Source of the DNA: an uncultured Flavobacteriaceae bacterium
GTDB taxonomy: Bacteria > Bacteroidota > Bacteroidia > Flavobacteriales > Flavobacteriaceae
Length of the DNA: 53,654 nt
Reading direction: 5' to 3'
NCBI GenBank assembly: GCA_913020075.1
Contig: CAJWAE010000002.1
Span: forward strand, 1-53,654
Position numbers and translations under genes: made by a program. The notes under the pieces were generated by a model, which was given only the letters and a program-made list of their open reading frames with translations, searched no databases and was not told the DNA's origin. Every line of letters begins with the position of its first letter. Position 1 is the first letter of the stretch. Shown one piece after another: positions 26,674-36,063 of the stretch.

Positions 26674-27843
26674 ATGAAAAAATTAATTTATATTCTTAGT
26701 TTAACTCTATTGTTTGTTGCATGCGGACAAAAAAAAATAGAGTCAACTATTTCCGATACAGAAGAAAAAGGTTTAGAAAAACTCAAAAATCAAAAAATAT
26801 TATATTCTGATCAAATCAATAGTATTAATAATGATTTAGAATTAGTGAATGCTGCCATAGAAAAGTTAACTGGAGGTCAAAAACGACAATTGGTGACTGC
26901 AATTCAAGTAAAACCAGAGCGATTTGATCATACCGTTACGATTCAGGCTAATATCAAAACACGTCAAAACCTTGAGTTATTTCCTGAATTTGGAGGTCGA
27001 TTGGAACAAATTTTGGTTGAAGAAGGAGAATCTGTAAAAAAAGGGAAGCTATTAGCAGTAATTGACGATGCTGGTTTAATAGATCAATTGAAACAAATGA
27101 AATTACAGTTAAAACTTTTAGAAACAACTTTTGAAAGAACTCAGCGATTATGGGATCAGAAAATTGGTTCAGAAATGATGTATTTAGAAGCAAAAACAAG
27201 ATATCAGTCACAACAAAAACAACTTGCTCAAATGCGTGAACAATTATTGAAAACAAAAATATACGCCCCCTATGACGGAATAATTGATGAGATTTTTGCA
27301 AAAAAGGGATCAACACTTGCACCAGGAGTTTCAGCTGTTTTGAGAATTATTAACTTGAATAGTATGTATGTAGAATCATATGTTCCTGAAAACTATTTAT
27401 TAAATATTACTAAGGGAAGTAAGGCTAGTGTAAATATTCCTGTTTTAAACGAAATTCAAAATACTACCATTCGTCAAACTGGAAATTTTATTCAACCTTC
27501 TAATAGGACTTTTCGAATTGAAGCTCCGCTTAAAAATCCTTCAGGAATGATTAAGCCCAATTTAAACGCGCGCTTAAGTGTAACAGATTATTCAAACCCT
27601 AATGCTTTAATGATTCCATTTCGCCTAGTAAGGGAAAATGCGAAAGGGAATTCTTTTGTATTTGTTCTTACCAATCCTGAAGAAAACGATCATTTTACTT
27701 CAGAACAGCGATTTGTGAGTTTAGGAAAAACTAAGAATGAAATGATTGAAATTTTGGAGGGAATTAACGCTAACGAATTAATTATTGATGATGGGGTTAG
27801 CCTCTTAGTGAATGGACAAAAAGTTAAACGAATTAAACAATAA
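26674..27843 (+). CDS. RND efflux periplasmic adaptor (membrane fusion protein), lipoprotein
   Basis: The protein has 389 residues, with lipobox L-F-V-A-C (Cys17). Residues about 25-68 form an extra charged helix or coiled coil that precedes the usual domains. Then come the first lipoyl half (V-E-E-G-E-S-V-K-K-G-K-L-L-A-V-I-D), the alpha hairpin (residues about 140-190), the second lipoyl half (I-Y-A-P-Y-D-G-I-I-D-E-I) and the beta-barrel domain. It links the inner-membrane permease to TolC. The gene sits between them with gaps of 8 and 11 bases. Confidence 0.9.
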   Translation: MKKLIYILSLTLLFVACGQKKIESTISDTEEKGLEKLKNQKILYSDQINSINNDLELVNAAIEKLTGGQKRQLVTAIQVKPERFDHTVTIQANIKTRQNLELFPEFGGRLEQILVEEGESVKKGKLLAVIDDAGLIDQLKQMKLQLKLLETTFERTQRLWDQKIGSEMMYLEAKTRYQSQQKQLAQMREQLLKTKIYAPYDGIIDEIFAKKGSTLAPGVSAVLRIINLNSMYVESYVPENYLLNITKGSKASVNIPVLNEIQNTTIRQTGNFIQPSNRTFRIEAPLKNPSGMIKPNLNARLSVTDYSNPNALMIPFRLVRENAKGNSFVFVLTNPEENDHFTSEQRFVSLGKTKNEMIEILEGINANELIIDDGVSLLVNGQKVKRIKQ

Positions 27844-27854
27844 TTGCAAAGTCA

Positions 27855-30800
27855 ATGAAAACAAAAGATACTAAAGAATTTCTTTTATCCTCATGGGCAA
27901 TCGAACATAGTACTATAATCTATGTTATTATGACTATCTTTTTTATTTTAGGGATTAGTTCATATTTCACTATGCCACGTGAAACATACCCTGAAATTAA
28001 TGATACAACGATTTTTGTAAGTACTATTTATCCAGGAAATACCGCAAAAGATATTGAACAAACTGTCACCGATCCTCTGGAGGAAGCATTGAAAGGTGTC
28101 TCTAATTTAGTTGAAATTAGATCTACATCCTCTGAAGATTTTTCTATTATTGATCTTGAGTTTGACGAAAATATTACCGTTGAAGATGCAAAACAAAACG
28201 TAAAAGATCTGGTTGATGGTGTTACATCTGGAGCAGACTGGCCTGTTTTTAATAATGCTAAAGTAGACCCTAGTATTTTTGAGTTAGACTTTTCAGAATT
28301 ACAACCTCTTTTAAACATTAGTATAATAGGTGATTACCCTATTGCGCAATTAAAGTTATATGCTGAGCGCCTAGAAAGAAGAATCGAACAACTCCCTCAA
28401 ATAAAAGAGGTAAATATAAGAGGAATTCAAGTTTTTGAGATTGAAGTAGCTGTTGACATTTATAAAATGACTGCTGCCAAAGTATCTTTCAATGACATCC
28501 TTGGAGCAATTTCAAGAGAAAATAGTACGATCTCAAGTGGAAATATTATAAGTGGTGGACAACGAAGAACTATTCGTCTCTCTGGAGAAATACAAGATCA
28601 TGAAACTCTTAAAAAGTTTGTTGTAAAAACAGATAAGGGACCTGTTTATTTGGGTGATCTTGCTGAGATTTCTTTCAAGGAAAAAGAAAAAACATCTTTT
28701 GCACGCTCTTTTGGCGATAAAGCAATATTACTGGATGTTATTAAACGAGGGGGGAAAAACTTAGTAATTGCTTCCCAAGAAATCAAAGCTTTATTAGCTC
28801 AACCTGAGAAAATAGGGTTGCCTTCTGATCTTGAAATTAGTGTGTCAAATGATCAATCAAATATGACATTAAACCAAATAAGTGAATTGGTAAATAGTAT
28901 CATTTTTGGAGTAATTCTTGTAGTAATTGTTTTAATGTTCTTTTTAGGCTTCCGAAATGCACTTTTTGTTGGCTTTGCTATTCCAATGTCAATGTTCATG
29001 TCCTTTATGATTATGTCAGCCCTTGGGTATACATTAAATACTATGGTTCTTTTTGGTTTAGTAATGGGATTAGGAATGTTAGTTGACAATGGAATTGTAG
29101 TAGTTGAAAACGTTTACCGTCTCATGGAAAAAGAAGGAATGTCAAGAATTGCTGCCGCCAAAGCCGGAATCGGTGAAATCGCCTTTCCAATTATTGTTTC
29201 TACTGCAACTACCATTGCAGCATTTCTTCCACTTGGAGCTTGGCCAGGTTTAATGGGAGAGTTTATGATTTACTTTCCTATTACTTTATCTGTAGTATTA
29301 GGGTCTTCATTAGTTGTAGCCATTTTCTTCAATTCAATGCTAGTTTCTCAATTTATGGAAATTAGTGATAAAGAAATAAGCATTAAAAGTTTATGGCGAC
29401 TCACTTTTTTTATGGGAGGCCTTGGAGTAATTCTATTGTTTGGATCACCTTCAGTTAGAGTGTTTGGAAACTTAATGGTTTTGATGCCACTGCTCTTTTG
29501 GTTATATAAATTCTTTATTAAAAGCTGGGCTATGGCGTTCCAAAATACCTTTTTAGTTCGTTTAGAAAATAATTATAGGAGGTTTTTGACCTATGCCTTA
29601 AATGGAATAAAGCCCTACATTTTCCTCGGGGGTACTTTCTTGTTATTATTTTCTTCATTTGCATTAATGGTGATTTTTCCTCCAAAAGTGGAATTTTTCC
29701 CAGATAACCAACCTAAACAAATTTTTGTTTTTATTGAATATCCAGAAGGTACTTCAATTGCAAAGACTAATGCAATTACACATAAGATTGAAGAAGAAAT
29801 TTTTATTGTTATGGAACGTAAACAATATAATAAAAACGGATTTAATCTTATGGTAGAATCAATGGTCGCTAAAGTAGGTGAGGGTGCAGGTAATCCACAA
29901 ATAGATAATGGGAATACTAATGAGCTTCCAAATAAAGGAAAAATCACTCTTACTATGCAAGAGTTTAAACTTAGAGAAAGTATTTCAAGTGAATCCTTTA
30001 GAAAAGATATTCAAGAACAACTAATAGGTAAATTCCCTGGAGTTTCTATTTCAGTTGAAAAAGATGCAAATGGTCCACCCGCAGGTTACCCTGTAACAAT
30101 TGAAATTAGTGGAGAAAACTATTTAGAGCTCATTCAATCCACTGAGAAAATGAAAGAATATCTCAACCGAATAAATGTGGCAGGGATAGAAGAACTCAAA
30201 ATAAATGTTAATAGAAATAAACCTGGTCTTGAACTTAAAATTGATCGTCAAAAAGCAGGAGAGCTTGGCGTATCAGCATCCCAAATAGGTGAGTTATTAC
30301 GTACTTCATTATTTGGTGTCAAAGCTGGGATTTATAAAAAAGATGGTGATGTTTATGATATAAACGTTCGTTTCAACAAAGACGATCGATACGATAATAA
30401 TGCTTTGTTTAATCAAAATGTGATTTTTAGAGATCAAGTAACTGGAAAAATTAAAGAAATTCCGATCTCAGCTTTAATTAAAAAAGAGAATACTAATAAT
30501 TTTAGTGCAATTAAACACCGTCAGTTAACAAGGGTAGTAACTCTTTATTCTTCTGTTCTTGCTGGATATAATGCGAATGCTGTAGTGGATCAAGTAAAAA
30601 AGGCTTTATCTAATTACAAGCTTTCCAATGGAATTAATTTTAAATTTTCTGGAGAAATTGAAGAACAAGAAAAAAATATGTCTTTTTTGTCAAATGCATT
30701 AGCTACTGCCTTAGGATTGATTTTACTTTTATTAGTATTTCAATTTAATTCCATTTCAAAGCCTCTAATTATTTTATTATCGATTTTTTTAAGCTTTACC

Positions 30801-31289
30801 GGAGTATTCCTAGGTTTAATAGCCTTTCAAATGCCTTTTGTTATATTAATGACAATGATGGGTATTATAGCCTTAGCTGGAATTGTGGTAAACAATGGGG
30901 TCGTTCTTCTAGATTATACCCAACTATTAATAGATCGAAAAAGTAATTCTGAAGGTCTTGCGGCCAATGTAATGCTTCCAAAAGAATTAGCTACCTTATC
31001 GATTATTGAGGGAGGAACTGCACGTTTACGTCCAGTTATTCTAACCGCTATTACCACTGTTTTAGGGCTAATTCCTTTAGCGATTGGATTAAATATTGAC
31101 TTTTTTTCTATGTTTTCCGAATGGAGTCCTAAAGTTTATTTAGGAGGAGATAATGTTGCTTTTTGGGGTCCGTTGGCTTGGACAGTTATTTTTGGCTTAA
31201 CCTTTGCTACTTTTTTAACATTAATTATTGTTCCTGCGACCTTCTCAATCGTTTATTCAATAAAACTTTGGCTAAAGAAAATATTATAA
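27855..31289 (+). CDS. RND efflux permease (HAE1-like)
   Basis: The protein has 1144 residues, slightly longer than typical. The N-terminal P-R-E-T-Y-P-E-I and I-Y-P-G-N-T-A-K-D-I-E are RND signatures, and two sets of six transmembrane segments flank large periplasmic loops. In TM4 the segment is G-M-L-V-D-N-G-I-V-V-V-E-N: the second Asp of the AcrB-type D-D pair is Asn, seen in other RND branches too. TM10 has G-I-V-V-N-N-G-V-V-L-L-D. An extra hydrophobic pair around residues 510-560 explains part of the length. Substrates are unknown; no heavy-metal signature is visible. Confidence 0.9.
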   Translation: MKTKDTKEFLLSSWAIEHSTIIYVIMTIFFILGISSYFTMPRETYPEINDTTIFVSTIYPGNTAKDIEQTVTDPLEEALKGVSNLVEIRSTSSEDFSIIDLEFDENITVEDAKQNVKDLVDGVTSGADWPVFNNAKVDPSIFELDFSELQPLLNISIIGDYPIAQLKLYAERLERRIEQLPQIKEVNIRGIQVFEIEVAVDIYKMTAAKVSFNDILGAISRENSTISSGNIISGGQRRTIRLSGEIQDHETLKKFVVKTDKGPVYLGDLAEISFKEKEKTSFARSFGDKAILLDVIKRGGKNLVIASQEIKALLAQPEKIGLPSDLEISVSNDQSNMTLNQISELVNSIIFGVILVVIVLMFFLGFRNALFVGFAIPMSMFMSFMIMSALGYTLNTMVLFGLVMGLGMLVDNGIVVVENVYRLMEKEGMSRIAAAKAGIGEIAFPIIVSTATTIAAFLPLGAWPGLMGEFMIYFPITLSVVLGSSLVVAIFFNSMLVSQFMEISDKEISIKSLWRLTFFMGGLGVILLFGSPSVRVFGNLMVLMPLLFWLYKFFIKSWAMAFQNTFLVRLENNYRRFLTYALNGIKPYIFLGGTFLLLFSSFALMVIFPPKVEFFPDNQPKQIFVFIEYPEGTSIAKTNAITHKIEEEIFIVMERKQYNKNGFNLMVESMVAKVGEGAGNPQIDNGNTNELPNKGKITLTMQEFKLRESISSESFRKDIQEQLIGKFPGVSISVEKDANGPPAGYPVTIEISGENYLELIQSTEKMKEYLNRINVAGIEELKINVNRNKPGLELKIDRQKAGELGVSASQIGELLRTSLFGVKAGIYKKDGDVYDINVRFNKDDRYDNNALFNQNVIFRDQVTGKIKEIPISALIKKENTNNFSAIKHRQLTRVVTLYSSVLAGYNANAVVDQVKKALSNYKLSNGINFKFSGEIEEQEKNMSFLSNALATALGLILLLLVFQFNSISKPLIILLSIFLSFTGVFLGLIAFQMPFVILMTMMGIIALAGIVVNNGVVLLDYTQLLIDRKSNSEGLAANVMLPKELATLSIIEGGTARLRPVILTAITTVLGLIPLAIGLNIDFFSMFSEWSPKVYLGGDNVAFWGPLAWTVIFGLTFATFLTLIIVPATFSIVYSIKLWLKKIL

Positions 31290-31297
31290 AGAAACTA

Positions 31298-31330
31298 AAA
31301 TCCTGAGGTTCACACCTGAGGATTTTTTAT
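31298..31330 (+). terminator. Rho-independent terminator after the RND operon
   Basis: ATCCT-G-AGGT pairs with ACCT-G-AGGAT around a TCAC loop (31299-31323; a single G/G mismatch in the stem) and is followed at once by a T-run. The T-run merges into the -7 box of aspS. Confidence 0.75.
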
Positions 31331-31335
31331 TTTTG
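31328..31335 (+). promoter_or_regulatory. -7 promoter box for aspS
   Basis: TATTTTTG is an exact consensus match, 17 bases before the ATG at 31353. It begins inside the T-tract of the upstream terminator, so termination and initiation signals are fused within about 35 bases. Confidence 0.5.
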
Positions 31336-31352
31336 CTACAAGATTAAAACTC

Positions 31353-33110
31353 ATGTATAGAACTCATAATTGTGGAGAACTCTCCCTAAGAAATTTAAAT
31401 AACTCTGTAACCCTTTCAGGCTGGGTCCAAAAAAGCAGAGATAAAGGCTTTATCATTTGGGTAGATCTTCGTGATCGCTATGGTATCACACAATTAGTTT
31501 TTGATGAAAAGCGTACAGAAAAAGAAGTATATAAAATAGCTCAAAATCTAGGAAGAGAATTTGTTGTTCAAATTAAAGGAACTGTAATCGAGCGTGAATC
31601 TAAAAATTCTAATATTGATACAGGTGATATTGAGGTTTTAGTGGAAAAATTAACGATCCTAAATAAAGCTAAAACACCTCCTTTTACAATTGAAAATCAA
31701 ACAGATGGAGGAGAAGAATTAAGAATGCAATACCGCTATTTAGACATTCGCAGAAACCCTGTAAAAGAAAAATTACTTTTTAGATCTCAAGTTTCAATGG
31801 CCATAAGAAATTATTTAACTGATGAAGGCTTTATAGATGTGGAAACTCCTTATTTGATCAAATCAACACCTGAAGGAGCACGTGATTTTGTTGTGCCTTC
31901 AAGAATGAATGAGGGACAATTTTATGCTTTACCTCAGTCTCCACAAACCTTTAAACAATTACTTATGATTGGTGGTATGGATAAGTACTTTCAAATCGTT
32001 AAATGTTTTCGTGATGAAGATTTGAGAGCAGACAGACAACCTGAATTTACCCAGATTGATTGTGAAATGACTTTTGTAGAACAAGAAGATATTTTAACTC
32101 AATTTGAAGGACTAATACAATCTCTTTTAGAAAAAATTAAAGGAATTAAAAAAATACCTTTTCCAAGGATATCATATGACGATGCAATAAAAAAATACGG
32201 AAGTGACAAGCCTGATATTCGTTTCAACATGACTTTTTGTGAATTAAATGATTTAGCACAAGGTAAAGGATTCGGTGTTTTTGATGATCAAGAATTAGTT
32301 GTCGCTATTTCTGTTCCTGGAGGAGCAAGTTATTCCAGAAGAGAAATTGATGGCTTGATTGATTGGGTAAAACGACCTCAAATTGGAGCTAAAGGATTGA
32401 TATGGGTAAAATATAATGAAGATGGGACATTTAAATCTTCGGTTGATAAGTTTTTTAATGCAGCTGATCTTTCAGCATGGGCTACTTTTTGTAATTCAAA
32501 AGAAGGAGACTTAATTTTAGTCCTTTCAGGCGAGGCTAAAACAACACGAACACAATTAAGTGCTTTGAGAATGGAATTAGCTGATCGTTTAAAACTCCGT
32601 GATCCGAATGTTTTTGCTCCTCTATGGGTTACTGATTTTCCTCTATTAGAATGGGATGAACAGAGTAAACGTTATCACGCCATGCACCATCCGTTTACTG
32701 CGCCCAAACCTGAACACTTAGAATTATTAAAAACAAACCCTGCTGCAGTTAAGGCAAATGCATATGATTTAGTTTTAAACGGAAATGAAATTGGAGGAGG
32801 CTCAATTAGAATTCATGACCAAGGCTTACAGTCCGAAATGTTTGACTTATTAGGGTTTTCTAAAGAAGACGCAAAAAAACAATTTGGGTTTTTAATGGAT
32901 GCTTTCCAGTATGGAGCCCCACCTCACGGTGGAATTGCCTTTGGATTAGATAGATTAGTAGCTATTTTAGGAGGTGAGGAAACAATTCGTGATTTTATTG
33001 CCTTTCCAAAAAACAATAGCGGTCGAGATGTTATGATTAACGCACCATCTTCCTTAGACAAAAATCAACTTGAAGAACTTGCACTAAAATCTAATCTACC
33101 CCAAACTTGA
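31353..33110 (+). CDS. aspS: Aspartyl-tRNA synthetase
   Basis: The protein has 585 residues, the normal bacterial length. It has an N-terminal OB anticodon-binding domain ([12 protein letters not shown]), class II motif 2 ([16 protein letters not shown]), the bacterial GAD insertion (about residues 290-410) and motif 3 ([11 protein letters not shown]). Whether it is discriminating or charges tRNA-Asn too cannot be settled here. Confidence 0.95.
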   Translation: MYRTHNCGELSLRNLNNSVTLSGWVQKSRDKGFIIWVDLRDRYGITQLVFDEKRTEKEVYKIAQNLGREFVVQIKGTVIERESKNSNIDTGDIEVLVEKLTILNKAKTPPFTIENQTDGGEELRMQYRYLDIRRNPVKEKLLFRSQVSMAIRNYLTDEGFIDVETPYLIKSTPEGARDFVVPSRMNEGQFYALPQSPQTFKQLLMIGGMDKYFQIVKCFRDEDLRADRQPEFTQIDCEMTFVEQEDILTQFEGLIQSLLEKIKGIKKIPFPRISYDDAIKKYGSDKPDIRFNMTFCELNDLAQGKGFGVFDDQELVVAISVPGGASYSRREIDGLIDWVKRPQIGAKGLIWVKYNEDGTFKSSVDKFFNAADLSAWATFCNSKEGDLILVLSGEAKTTRTQLSALRMELADRLKLRDPNVFAPLWVTDFPLLEWDEQSKRYHAMHHPFTAPKPEHLELLKTNPAAVKANAYDLVLNGNEIGGGSIRIHDQGLQSEMFDLLGFSKEDAKKQFGFLMDAFQYGAPPHGGIAFGLDRLVAILGGEETIRDFIAFPKNNSGRDVMINAPSSLDKNQLEELALKSNLPQT

Positions 33111-33391
33111 TGAAACTTTTTTTACGTATATTATTTATCTGCCTTTCTGCTAGTTTAAGCTATGGACTTTATCATAAAAGTATTGTTGATTTTTTGATAG
33201 GAGAGAAAATTATTGGGTTTACAGTTTTAATTGGTGCTACAATTTTTTTACCTCTTTTTCTTTATGAGCAATGGAAAGGAAAACGATTAGAAGACTATAC
33301 TTTGACTAAAAAAAATATAAAAAAGATGAGAAAAAAACAAGAACTTATTCTTGAAAAGGAAGACAAATCTTTATCTAAAAAATATAGTTAA
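33110..33391 (+). CDS. Small inner-membrane protein of unknown function
   Basis: The start is the ATG at 33110, which shares its A with the TGA stop of aspS; a TTG at 33107 would add only one residue. The 93-residue protein has two hydrophobic segments (about residues 2-20 and 33-50) and a strongly basic, lysine-rich tail (K-K-N-I-K-K-M-R-K-K-Q). It is translationally coupled to aspS. I recognise no domain. Similar two-segment proteins occur as conserved hypotheticals in flavobacteria. Confidence 0.7.
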   Translation: MKLFLRILFICLSASLSYGLYHKSIVDFLIGEKIIGFTVLIGATIFLPLFLYEQWKGKRLEDYTLTKKNIKKMRKKQELILEKEDKSLSKKYS

Positions 33392-33519
33392 AAAAAATTG
33401 TGTTTTTACGGAAAGCGAATTTATTGATAGTCAAGGGTTTTGGTTATAAAAATAATCAAATCAAAGAGTTTATTTTTAATATAAAGCGTAACTTGTTATA
33501 TAATTAATTAAACCACAGA

Positions 33520-33711
33520 ATGACCGGTACAGTAAAATTTTTTAATGAAGGTAAAGGTTTTGGCTTCATCACTAACGATGAGTCTGGAGAAGACGTATTC
33601 GTTCACATTTCAGCTTTAAATGGCGTAACCCTCAAAGAGGGGGCAAAAGTGGAGTATTTAGAACAAGATGGAGAAAAAGGAAAGCAAGCTTCTGATATTA
33701 CCCTACTATAA
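33520..33711 (+). CDS. Cold-shock domain protein
   Basis: The protein has 63 residues and is a single cold-shock domain. RNP1 is K-G-F-G-F-I (about residues 12-17) and RNP2 is D-V-F-V-H-I-S (about 25-31). It binds single-stranded RNA or DNA as a chaperone. The upstream 128 bases contain no gene; a weak box TATTTTTA at 33471-33478 would give a leader of about 40 bases. Confidence 0.93.
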   Translation: MTGTVKFFNEGKGFGFITNDESGEDVFVHISALNGVTLKEGAKVEYLEQDGEKGKQASDITLL

Positions 33712-33753
33712 TTTACATGTCATTCAAGTGCTTTGTAAACGGGATGCTTTATT

Positions 33754-34191
33754 TTATAATCTTTTTTTAGCAAAAAAAGCATTCATAAGAGCTTTAGACT
33801 CAGACTCCAGAACACTTCCTTTGACACTGGTTTTAGGATGCAGGGTAATAAAAGTATTTTGAAAACCTCTTTTCAGATCAGGTGCACCAAAAACAACTCG
33901 TTCGATTTGACTCCATGCTAAAGCACCAGCACACATTATACAGGGCTCCAGCGTAACGTATAATGTACATCCAATTAAATATTTACTATTTAAGTTATGA
34001 GCTGCTGAAGTAATGGCTTGCATTTCTGCATGTGCCGTTACATCTTTTAAACGTTCTGTTAAATTATAAGCTCTAGCTATAATTTGCTGATTAACTACCA
34101 CAATCGCCCCTACTGGAACCTCATCAGAAAATTGAGCTTTTTCAGCCTCTTGAAGGGCTTGCTTCATAAAATAAATATCATCTAATTTCAT
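33754..34191 (-). CDS. tadA: TadA-like nucleoside/tRNA adenosine deaminase
   Basis: I place the start at the ATG at 34189-34191 (M-K-L-D-D-I-Y-F-M-K), giving 145 residues; a start at 34218 would place the -7 box inside the coding region. The zinc-site motifs are H-A-E-M-Q-A with the catalytic Glu, and P-C-I-M-C-A. The family converts the wobble A34 of tRNA-Arg to inosine. Other deaminases of similar size exist, so the tRNA target is likely rather than proven. Confidence 0.85.
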   Translation of the reverse strand: MKLDDIYFMKQALQEAEKAQFSDEVPVGAIVVVNQQIIARAYNLTERLKDVTAHAEMQAITSAAHNLNSKYLIGCTLYVTLEPCIMCAGALAWSQIERVVFGAPDLKRGFQNTFITLHPKTSVKGSVLESESKALMNAFFAKKRL

Positions 34192-34194
34192 ACT

Positions 34195-34202
34195 CAAAAA
34201 TA
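34195..34202 (-). promoter_or_regulatory. -7 promoter box directly before tadA
   Basis: The minus strand reads TATTTTTG, an exact match, ending 3 bases before the ATG at 34191. It points to a leaderless transcript and fixes the start codon. Confidence 0.5.
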
Positions 34203-34238
34203 CAAATTCTTCAGCCATAAGTTAAACAAGTGTTTTCT

Positions 34239-34246
34239 TATCTTTA
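34239..34246 (+). promoter_or_regulatory. -7 promoter box directly before dxs
   Basis: TATCTTTA matches TAnnTTTG at seven of eight positions and ends 4 bases before the ATG at 34251, the same spacing as for nadD, thiL and polA. Confidence 0.4.
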
Positions 34247-34250
34247 ACAC

Positions 34251-36035
34251 ATGGTAGCAAATCGCTTTTCATCTATTCAATATCCCGAAGAATTACGCAA
34301 ACTTTCTAAAGAAGATTTAGGGAGCTTTGCAGCTCATTTACGTAAAAAAATTATTCTAGCTCTGGCAAAGAGAGAAGGGCACTTGGGCTCAAGCCTGGGA
34401 ACTGTTGAGTTAACAGTAGCATTACATTACTCATTTAATACCCCTGATGATATTTTAATTTGGGATGTAGGTCATCAGGCTTATGGTCATAAAATGATTA
34501 CGGGTAGGGAAAAAGCATTTCAAAGATTACGGCAATACAATGGAATTAGTGGATTTCCAAAGCTTTCAGAAAGTCTGTATGACAACTTTGGGACTGGACA
34601 TGCGGGAACTGCAATTTCTGCCGCATTAGGAATGGCATTGGCAAACGATTTAAAAGGGGTTAAAAAACAACATATTGCAATTGTAGGTGATGCTTCGATT
34701 GCCAATGGAATGGCCTTTGAAGCTTTAAATCATTTAGGGAATACAAAGGCTAATGTATTGGTCATTCTAAATGATAATACTATGGGTATTGATCCCAGTG
34801 TAGGAGCATTGAAAAACTATTTTGAAAATATTAAAAAGGAAACTCCATCCACACCCAATTTTTTCCAATCACTCAATTTACAATATACAGGACCTGTTGA
34901 TGGTCATAACATGGAGGAAATACTCGATGAACTAAGAAAACAAAAAAAGATAATAGGTCCTCGAATATTACATATTGTTACTAAAAAAGGAAAAGGATTA
35001 TCCCTAGCGGAAGATCAACAAATCGCCTACCATTCTCCTGGAAAATTTAATCCATTAACAGGGATAATAAACAATAAACAAAATGAGAATAAAATCAAAT
35101 ATCAAAAAATTTTTGGTGAAACTTTACTCAAGTTAGCGAAAACTAATGAAAAAATTATAGTTATTACCCCTGCCATGCCAACAGGCAGTGGACTAGTCAA
35201 AATAATGGAGACCTTTCCTTCAAGGTGTATTGATGTGGGTATTGCAGAACAGCACGCGGTAACCCTTGCTGCAGGAATGGCTACCCAGGGGTTAATGCCC
35301 TTTTGTGTAATCTATTCTACTTTTTTACAAAGGGCTTATGATCAAATTATTCATGACGTAGCACTACAAAATTTACCTATTGTTTTTTGTGTTGATCGTG
35401 CTGGCCTTGTAGGTAATGACGGTCCTACTCATCATGGAGTATTTGATATTGCTTTTTTAAGATGTATCCCAAACCTTCATATTGTAGCTCCTAAAGACCC
35501 TGATTCACTTCAAAACATACTCTTTACTGCTCAGCAAGGTCTAAAACATCCCCTTGCTATTAGATATCCCAGAGGATATAGTGAAGAAACCACACTAAAT
35601 TTAAATTTTAAAAAAATTCCATGGGGAAAAGGTAGGCTAATAAAAAAAGGGTCTTCTATTGCGGTTTTATCCATAGGCACATTGGCTTCCACTATTACAA
35701 AATCATTGTGTCAAATTAAAAAATCTGAAGCTTTTTCGCATTATGATTTATGCTTTATAAAACCTCTTGACACGGAAATGCTCAATGAAATTTGTTCTAC
35801 ATACAAAGCCTTAATTGTTTTTGAAGAAGGTGTTAAAAAAGGTGGCGCAGGAACTGCCATATTGGAATATGCTAATGAAAAGGGATATAAGATTCCTATC
35901 CAATTGGAGGGAATTTCTGATAATTTTATTTCTCATGGTAATCCCGAAGTTCTTCTTAGGGAAGTTGGATTGGATAATAAGTCTATAACTGAAAAATTAA
36001 GCTTGTTATTAAATAAAACGGAAGGAAGGCTTTAA
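34251..36035 (+). CDS. dxs: 1-deoxy-D-xylulose-5-phosphate synthase
   Basis: The protein has 594 residues. It condenses pyruvate and glyceraldehyde 3-phosphate in the first step of the MEP isoprenoid pathway; the product also feeds thiamine thiazole and pyridoxal synthesis. It shows the transketolase-like N-terminus (G-H-L-G-S-S-L-G-T-V-E-L-T), the ThDP motif as G-D-A-S-I-A-N-G-M-A-F-E-A-L-N (G-D-A instead of G-D-G), V-G-I-A-E-Q-H-A-V-T and the pyrimidine-domain D-R-A-G-L-V-G-N-D-G-P-T-H-H-G. The enzyme itself depends on thiamine diphosphate. Confidence 0.94.
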   Translation: MVANRFSSIQYPEELRKLSKEDLGSFAAHLRKKIILALAKREGHLGSSLGTVELTVALHYSFNTPDDILIWDVGHQAYGHKMITGREKAFQRLRQYNGISGFPKLSESLYDNFGTGHAGTAISAALGMALANDLKGVKKQHIAIVGDASIANGMAFEALNHLGNTKANVLVILNDNTMGIDPSVGALKNYFENIKKETPSTPNFFQSLNLQYTGPVDGHNMEEILDELRKQKKIIGPRILHIVTKKGKGLSLAEDQQIAYHSPGKFNPLTGIINNKQNENKIKYQKIFGETLLKLAKTNEKIIVITPAMPTGSGLVKIMETFPSRCIDVGIAEQHAVTLAAGMATQGLMPFCVIYSTFLQRAYDQIIHDVALQNLPIVFCVDRAGLVGNDGPTHHGVFDIAFLRCIPNLHIVAPKDPDSLQNILFTAQQGLKHPLAIRYPRGYSEETTLNLNFKKIPWGKGRLIKKGSSIAVLSIGTLASTITKSLCQIKKSEAFSHYDLCFIKPLDTEMLNEICSTYKALIVFEEGVKKGGAGTAILEYANEKGYKIPIQLEGISDNFISHGNPEVLLREVGLDNKSITEKLSLLLNKTEGRL

Positions 36036-36051
36036 GTGCGAGATCGTTTTT

Positions 36052-36059
36052 TATATTTA
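36052..36059 (+). promoter_or_regulatory. -7 promoter box directly before polA
   Basis: TATATTTA is a seven-of-eight match ending 4 bases before the ATG at 36064. It lies in the 28-base gap after dxs. Confidence 0.4.
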
Positions 36060-36063
36060 GCAA

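Noticed and set aside
27028-31000. Antisense open frames of 78-122 codons inside the adaptor and RND genes
   Set aside because: They have no recognisable domains, lie fully opposite well-supported genes and look like codon-usage shadows.
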